A DNA stretch of 64,000 bases from Pyrenopolyporus hunteri (Eukaryota > Ascomycota > Sordariomycetes > Xylariales > Hypoxylaceae): positions 682,001 through 746,000 of the forward strand of contig CADCXC010000046.1 in NCBI GenBank assembly GCA_902806595.1. Reading direction: 5' to 3'. Below, piece by piece: positions 58,057 through 64,000 of the stretch. The first letter of the stretch is position 1. Each line of letters opens with the position of its first letter. The notes below the pieces were generated by a model. It worked only from the letters and a program-made list of their open reading frames with translations. It ran no database searches and was not told where the DNA came from. Made by a program: the position numbers and the translations under genes.

Positions 58057-60195
58057 CGAATTAAAAAACTTATAATTAATTAAATAAAATTCGTAAAATT
58101 ACAAATTTATCTTCAATTTAAAAAACTTTAAAAACTCATTTAATATATTTAATCGATAATTTAATTACTCGTTTAAATCGAGTTTTAAAATATAAAAAAA
58201 TTACCTCGATTTTTTTAATTTCGTTTTCGTTAACTTCGTTAGATTTTATTTTAAATACCACGTTATAATCCACGATTATTTCATTTAAAATAACCTTTAA
58301 AACCGGTTTTAAAGCTATATTTAAAACTATAAAAATTATAAAAAATCTTAAGTTTTTTTTTTTTAATTTTTCGTACATTTTTTTTAAATTTATAAACTTT
58401 TAATTCGAATTAAAGATTTTTCAACGTTTCGAAAATTTTATATTTTACATTTAACGTTCGAAGACATTTACACGTATATTACGTAAAAATATCTTTAATT
58501 TAACGTTAATAAAAACTTAAAAGATATTTTTTATAATTAATCGAATTATCGAAAATTTATTTTTATCGTATTTTTTAATTTATTATATTATATTTAATAA
58601 TTTTAAAAATCCGATTAATTTATCGTTTTTATGTTTTTCGAAGTAATTATCTTTACTTTTATCTTTATTAAAATAAATTTTTAAATAAATAAAAATTTTA
58701 ATTCGATTAATAAAATAATTTCTAATCGTTTTAAAATTTATTAATATATTTTTTTACGTAAATACGACTTTTTTAATTTTATTATAATATCGAATAAATC
58801 GTATTTTATTAACGGGCATCGAATTCGTTAAAAAAATTAATTCTTTTAATTTTCTTTAATATATAACTTTTAAAATATTAAAAATTTTATTATTAAATAA
58901 TTATAACCCGTAGAACGTATATATCGATAAAAAATAAAATTCGATATTATTAAAATAATATATCGTTATAAATTTATTTTATAATTACATAAATAAAACG
59001 CCCTTATAAAAAATCGTAAAAAAATCGTAAAAATACGTAATAATTTTTAAAAAATAAAAAATTTAAAAAACTTATTAATATATAATTTTTATAACCGTTT
59101 AATATAAATAAACGCTTTTTAAAAAAATCTTTTAATAATAAGTCGATTTATAAAATAAATACATCTTTTAACTATTATATAATTATTTTATTATCCGTTT
59201 AACTTTTTTTAAAATAAATAAACTTTTAAAAAAAATAATTTTTAAATTTATTTAAAAACTAATTATTTTATAAGTATTTTCCTTTAAATATAATCGTAAA
59301 ATCGAATATTAATTTAACGATACTTATATATTTTATAAAATTCGTTTAAAATTTATTTTATAAAAACTTTAAAATCGATTTAAAGTTATTAAAACTACTT
59401 AATATTAATCTATTAATTCTTAAAACCTAAATTAATTAAATTATATTAAAAATAATAAAAAATTCGAATAATTTATCGTAATCGATTATAAATTTACCTT
59501 TATCGACATTAAAAAATAAATATAATATTATATTTTTAAATAATTTTTTAATATTAAAATATTAATGTATAATTTTAAATGTAAAAAAATTAAACTTTTT
59601 AATTTTTATTTTACGGTCGATTTTAATTTTAATCGAAGGATTTCGCCGTATAAAACCTTTAATTTAATTTTTACTTATAAAGTTATTATAATTATTAACA
59701 ATCGTATATTTTTTAATTATAAAACATATAATAACGTAATTAAAAACATATTTTAATTAATTTTAACGTATTATTTATTACGCGAAGGTCGCTTTTTAAA
59801 TTATCGTAAACTTTTAAAAATAATACGTTTTTTTTTTAATTAATCGACCGTAAATACGAACGTAAAAAATCGAATGTAATACGTTATATTTTTCGACAAC
59901 TTTTCGAATAAATAAACCGCCGTCGATAACGTTTAAAATAATATTAATTATATTTTTTTTATTATAAAAAATTATAATAAATATAAAATTATTAAATTAA
60001 TTCGAATTTATAAAAAAATTTATAGTTATTAATATACTTTTTTCGCCTTTAATTTAACGCGTAAAATATCTATAAAAAACGTTTAATAATTTTTTAAAAT
60101 AACGATATTCGAAAAAGCGGATATTAATCTATTAAAACTAAAAAACAGCTTTTAAAAATAATAAAAATCAACGCGTAGCGGTAAATATAAAAAAA

Positions 60196-60258
60196 GTAAG
60201 TTTTAATAGGAAAAGGATATCCCGATGGGGGTGTGTCCCGTTGTTACGTGATGCATGG
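60196..60258 (-). repeat. Right terminal inverted repeat
   Basis: Reverse complement begins CCATGCATCACGTAACAACG. Relative to the left copy, nine of the ten differences are C-to-T or G-to-A changes in this copy and one is in the other direction. Confidence 0.85.
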
Positions 60259-60260
60259 TA

Positions 60261-61261
60261 GCCCACAGAATTTCGGGTCGGCGCGGTAGCATAAATTATG
60301 GTGCTCTAAGCACTTCTTTATGCCCCTATATCAACGGTTTGAGGAAAGAAAATTGAATATTAACTAATTCCAGAATTCGCGATACTCTAAAGAGATATTA
60401 TACATAGGCTCGGCCCAGAAGCTTCAATCACACCTATTGTAGACATTGGGAAGCTTTCTCGGTACACTATTACTCAAACTATCCACATGAAGCCAGGGCT
60501 CGTCCCAAAATAAGATGATAGGGAACTAAGCCTTGGATGTTTTTAAATAAAAGGTATATTATATGGGACACATAAGTTTTATTTAATCTATTTCCTTATA
60601 TCCATATAAAAATTATCCTCAGCATAGATAAATTACCCAACTTTAGAACCCCCTGGATAGGAAAATCTACAAGCTCTTTAACCGCTTAGCAAAATGAACT
60701 CATAATTCGGTCGATCTGGTCGTGCTAACCCTAAATAAACACGGATCTACCAAGAATTAAACACGATGGGAAGTTGACATGGCTATTTCGGATATCGTGA
60801 CCTTGTCGTTCTCCAACATCTTACTAAATCCAGACGGGACCTTGACGTACAGTAAGCTCCGCTACGCCCCTGATTTCAGCCGCTTTAGTTTAAATAGATA
60901 GAACCGTACATCCAGATAGCCTGGGGTGCATTTACCATCGCATGAACATACGTGTGGGGACCAATCATCGTTCGGGTAATTTGCTCCCGTCTATTACCAA
61001 AAACTTGGTTCGCTCTTTTTGACGCTCCGCTGGATGACGAAAACGACAACTGCCGGCCTCCGTAATAGACAGGCGATGAGCGGCGCTTGTGGCGGCTAAT
61101 CAGGGCAGATGGAACGCCGTCAGGAGTAACCCCTATGACGCAGTGAATATATATAAGGCGCTTCCTCGCTTACCGCAGAGTCAGAAGTAGCCTAAGTATG
61201 TCCATAGGCTAGCAAGTTACCTACCTAGTTAGTTGAAATTCGCCAAGCAGGAAACACCACG
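60261..61261. promoter_or_regulatory. Spacer and promoter of the CDH-type cytochrome gene
   Basis: 1 kb with no gene. TATATATAAGG at about 61147-61158 lies about 105-115 bp before the ATG at 61262 and is a good TATA box. A TTACCTACCTAG element (61217-61229) sits in the 5' leader. Confidence 0.5.
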
Positions 61262-61964
61262 ATGGGTCTTATTGCTCGACTTACCGCAGTCGTAGCCGTC
61301 CTGGCCGGCCGTAGCATCGCAGCCCCGGGTGCTACCAACGCCCAGTATTGTGATGAATCCACCGGCGTCTGCTACTCTGAAGTCAGCGTCGGAGTAGCCC
61401 CAATCATCTGGCGTATCGCCATCCCCGCTGTACAGGAGGGGCCTTTCGATGTCCTCCTCCAGATAGTAGCACCGAAGACGGTTGGCTGGGCAGGACTCGC
61501 TTGGGGCGGCGGCATGCTGTACAACCCCATCTCATTAGGTTGGGCAAACGGGAACACCACCGTCCCGGCTGCTCGATTCGCGACGTGAGTTGACCGTGGT
61601 GTTGGTACTACCTGACAGAGCTAATACCCGTCTTAGTGCCCACGTTCAGCCCGACATATACGAGCCAGCTGAGCATACCGTCCTGAAGGGGTCAACCGTG
61701 AACGCGACTCACTGGACCCTGACCACCCTGTGCAAGGGGTGCAGCACGTGGGTCCACAACGGCGGTGCTAAGGAGGTCCTCGATCCCGGCGCGACGGCTG
61801 CAAGCTTCGCGTTCGCCGCGTCGGCGGTACCCCCGATCGACCCTACCGACCCGTTTTCTCCCATCGGCATCCACTCCGAACACGGGATTTTCACGGTAGA
61901 CTTGGCGGCCGCCAAATCCGAAAACTTCAACACATGGGTTGAGCAATTAAGATTGGCCACTTAA
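61262..61964 (+). CDS. Secreted CDH-type cytochrome (DOMON-like) domain protein
   Basis: 216-residue secreted protein from exons 61262-61584 and 61637-61964 (52-nt intron). Residues 1-20 are a signal peptide (cleavage probably after AA). The whole mature chain resembles the N-terminal haem b domain of cellobiose dehydrogenase: QYCDESTGVCYS, then FDVLLQIVAPKTVGWAGLAW, GGGM (Met85, likely haem ligand), GCSTW-HNGG, and a late IHSEHGIFTVDLA carrying the candidate His ligand. There is no flavin dehydrogenase domain or cellulose-binding module; the stop follows directly after the cytochrome fold. Stand-alone versions exist in fungi and may shuttle electrons to lytic polysaccharide monooxygenases, but that role is inference here. 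Confidence 0.85.
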
Positions 61965-63306
61965 ACCGGGCTGTTTACTTAGTAGGCAAATATGCCACGA
62001 GCTTGTACGATTGGGACGCTCTGCTCACGTCTTGATGGAGATGGTAGATGTATGTATCGAGATAATATGGACGAAGGGGCTTGTACATATGTTCCTTGCG
62101 GCAATGAGTAGAAGGGTGCGAATAAATGTAGATACGATGCCATTTGAGGCAGATTGATGGCGATGACTCTACTCGGATTGTCTCCTTTCTCTGTGCTTGT
62201 ATGATACCATAATTAAATCCTCACGACTATTGAAAAATTAGTGAAATCCTACTTCCCGATTAAATTCGAGTAGTCTTTTAAGATTTTCCCACGGCCCTTT
62301 TCATAAGCCAAATAACCGTTATAAGGTGACTTAACGGTTTCAATACCACGATTACTAAGATAAGAGGTGGATAACGAGCTACATTCTGTATATATGCGCC
62401 GAAGTTTCCGTCTAGTACTACGCGGCCATCATATATTCGTGTGATTAAGACTACTAGGGTAGGGATAAATTTTGGATGTTGTTAATTTGGAATGAAAGAA
62501 GTTGTCACGAAATCGGCTGTAGTGAGGGAAACAACTCCGCTATTCAGCGATATAGGGGTGATTGGAGGGAATATGTCGAATAACGGATGGTTAGGTACCG
62601 GAACGAGAATGGTCTTTTGGTGTATTGTTAGAACCTGATAAAGATCATAACCTTAAGGAAGAATCGTGTTGAATTGAAACATTAAAGAAATAAATCTCGT
62701 TGGTGCGGATTTGGCGTTGTTGAGATTGAGTAAACTAGTGGCTTAGATTGATAAGGGGCTCGTAGGCTGGTCCGTATTTAACTGTCTATCGTATTGTAAA
62801 GTCAATCTTATAGTGAGGAAATAACTTCGTTCCTGTATATTGGAATCTTAAATATTTCGCCACTTAGCGGGACCGAAAATACGCGGCTTTACATTATACG
62901 AAAATGAGTCTTGCCATTGTCTGGTTAACAAGATGTTGTATTTAAGTTTAAGTTCACACCAGGCTCGTAATAGCTACATGTTTCTTTAAATAGCGAGTTC
63001 GTACTGCAAAGTCGGTCCCGATCTAGCCTACTCAGAGCATAACTAAATTGCATATCACTATACCAACGAATTGGAAGACGTGATTGGGTACCATATATTC
63101 GATATTGCAAAACGAGTGTGGTTTATATGTACAAGATACCCAAGATACCTTTGAAATGCTATCAACAGTATTATGTACACGGAAAAGTTGCTATATACAA
63201 TGCAGAATTTCATGACTCATAGTGTCACGGGGTATTTTCGTGAGGCATGTTTGTTTGGAGGGTATTGCCTCACCCTCCGTTAATCTTCGTCATTGATAGT
63301 CGTTCC
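61965..63306. other. Spacer between convergent cytochrome and GH64 genes
   Basis: 1.3 kb, fairly AT-rich; contains the 3' regions of both genes and no recognisable coding sequence. Confidence 0.5.
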
Positions 63307-64000
63307 TTATGAAGGAAATCCACCAATGGTGAGCTGCAGTACCTGCGGTTGCGGGCCGGCGACCACGCCAGCTTCGTTTTGACCGTCGGGGTTAACGTCA
63401 TCGTACGAGAAAGTGTAACCCTTGCCGTCGAGTTCGTATTTGTGGAGGATACGGGAGTAGTGGCTTGTCGGGTCAACAGTGTAGTAGCTGTCGCGGCCGA
63501 GCGAGGGCTGCGTGTTTCCACCATCTAAGAGTAGAGTGGAGCGGTAGAACGCCGCGCACAACCTAGGCACGATCGCCCTGTGAACATCGTTGTCGGTGGT
63601 GTCGTCGACGGTGAACGGGCCCGAGTTGCAACCCCAGATATCGGCGGTGTTTGGCTTAAAGTATCCGCGGTTATCACCAGCACAGGTGATCTCGTCTCCG
63701 GTGACACGGCAGGGGACGTTTCCTGCTGCGGCTTGTGTATTGATGATAAGATCCTCGTTGGTGTATTTATCCCAGACCTGCTGAATATACGAGTCGTAGT
63801 AGGTAACAAAAGCGGCGGGGTCGATGGATCCGTACAAGTTCGGCGAGAGGACGCGAAGAGGGTTGCCATTCGCGTCCGTGACGCACAATTTGTCCCAAGC
63901 TTGACCATCGGCAGCCGCCTGGTCCCTCAGTTCCTGGCAAATGGTGGCGATAGCGTTCTGTTGGAGACCCTTCACTTCCTGCACTTCACCGCTGCCAAGA
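63307..64000 (-). CDS. GH64 beta-1,3-glucanase, C-terminal part (5' end outside window)
   Basis: C-terminal about 230 residues of a glycoside hydrolase family 64 (laminaripentaose-producing type, thaumatin-like fold) enzyme that cleaves beta-1,3-glucan outside the cell. The frame is open to the window edge. Recognisable stretches are LGSGEVQEVKGLQQNA, NLYGSIDPAAFVTYYDSYIQ, QVWDKY, IWGCNSGPF, HRAIVPRLCAAFYRSTLL, HYSRILHKYELDGKGYTFSY and DDVNPDGQNEAGVV. A stop at 63307-63309 follows a normal C-terminus (QLTIGGFPS). No intron in the visible part. The signal peptide and catalytic Glu/Asp region are expected upstream of the window. Confidence 0.9.
   Translation of the reverse strand, partial: LGSGEVQEVKGLQQNAIATICQELRDQAAADGQAWDKLCVTDANGNPLRVLSPNLYGSIDPAAFVTYYDSYIQQVWDKYTNEDLIINTQAAAGNVPCRVTGDEITCAGDNRGYFKPNTADIWGCNSGPFTVDDTTDNDVHRAIVPRLCAAFYRSTLLLDGGNTQPSLGRDSYYTVDPTSHYSRILHKYELDGKGYTFSYDDVNPDGQNEAGVVAGPQPQVLQLTIGGFPS

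Larger units (their letters stand above)
57994..60258. mobile_element. Degraded DNA transposon with 63-bp terminal inverted repeats, Tc1/mariner-like
   Basis: A 2,265-bp element bounded by inverted repeats (57994-58056 and 60196-60258) and flanked by TA on both sides (57992-57993, 60259-60260), the target duplication expected for Tc1/mariner, including fungal Fot1/pogo elements. The two repeats differ at 10 of 63 positions, all transitions. The interior is extremely AT-rich, with stops in all frames and no transposase readable, as after repeat-induced point mutation. Open frames inside (58136-58378, 59565-59756) are AT-runs, not genes. Superfamily is inferred from TA sites, size and repeats only. 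Confidence 0.85.

Noticed and set aside
58136..59756. Open frames inside the AT-rich element
   Set aside because: Composed of Lys/Ile/Phe/Asn runs expected from AT-rich DNA; no transposase motif, and the sequence is heavily mutated.
60390..60520. Possible mariner transposase helix-turn-helix remnant (LSRYTITQTI-like) just outside the transposon
   Set aside because: Resemblance is short and interrupted by stops; could be chance. A translated profile search would be needed to claim it.

Overview
The window is nuclear DNA of a filamentous ascomycete. Protein-coding genes carry short GT-AG introns (about 48-175 nt) with CTAAC-type branch sites. The gene families are typical of Pezizomycotina: But2-domain and SnoaL-like secreted proteins, the SAGA subunit Spt7, Nop9, phosphoketolase, a CDH-like cytochrome and GH64. 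One DNA transposon has decayed in the way repeat-induced point mutation (RIP) would decay it. A Sordariomycete is my best guess from gene content; I cannot name the genus from sequence alone.

Layout. 0-3.2 kb: 3' part of serine hydroxymethyltransferase and an omega-like glutathione transferase. 3.2-13.1 kb: sparse, with two small secreted proteins, a sugar transporter and a convergent DUF2306 membrane protein. 13.1-16.8 kb: almost empty apart from an internally deleted MFS relic. 16.8-25.6 kb: Spt7, a VanZ-like membrane protein and a PLP-dependent decarboxylase. 27.1 kb: a tRNA-Lys(CTT) gene whose T-arm is interrupted by a 61-nt segment that looks exactly like a spliceosomal intron. 28-29 kb: an HSL-type esterase. 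29-36.4 kb: a large block without recognisable genes. 36.4-43.6 kb: a conserved fungal protein of unknown function, a disordered hypothetical protein and Nop9. 45-54.7 kb: cytochrome P450, an 11-exon MFS permease, a 2-oxoglutarate/Fe(II) dioxygenase and phosphoketolase. 58-60.3 kb: an AT-rich transposon relic with 63-bp terminal inverted repeats. 61-64 kb: a secreted CDH-type cytochrome and the 3' part of a GH64 beta-1,3-glucanase.

How the genes relate. Most are independent housekeeping or secreted functions. The P450, permease and dioxygenase are adjacent (P450 and permease convergent, permease and dioxygenase divergent over about 0.7 kb), so they could form a small oxidative module, but no backbone synthase is present. 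The cytochrome and GH64 are both likely extracellular.

Four signals are not explained by ordinary genes: the intron-like insertion in the tRNA T-arm; the CpG-sparing mutation pattern in the transposon; recurring palindromic TACCTAGGTA-type clusters confined to spacers and introns; and an in-frame mini-transporter made of the two ends of a sugar permease. Exon structures were derived by eye from splice signals, reading-frame continuity and family resemblance; all multi-exon models sum to whole codons.
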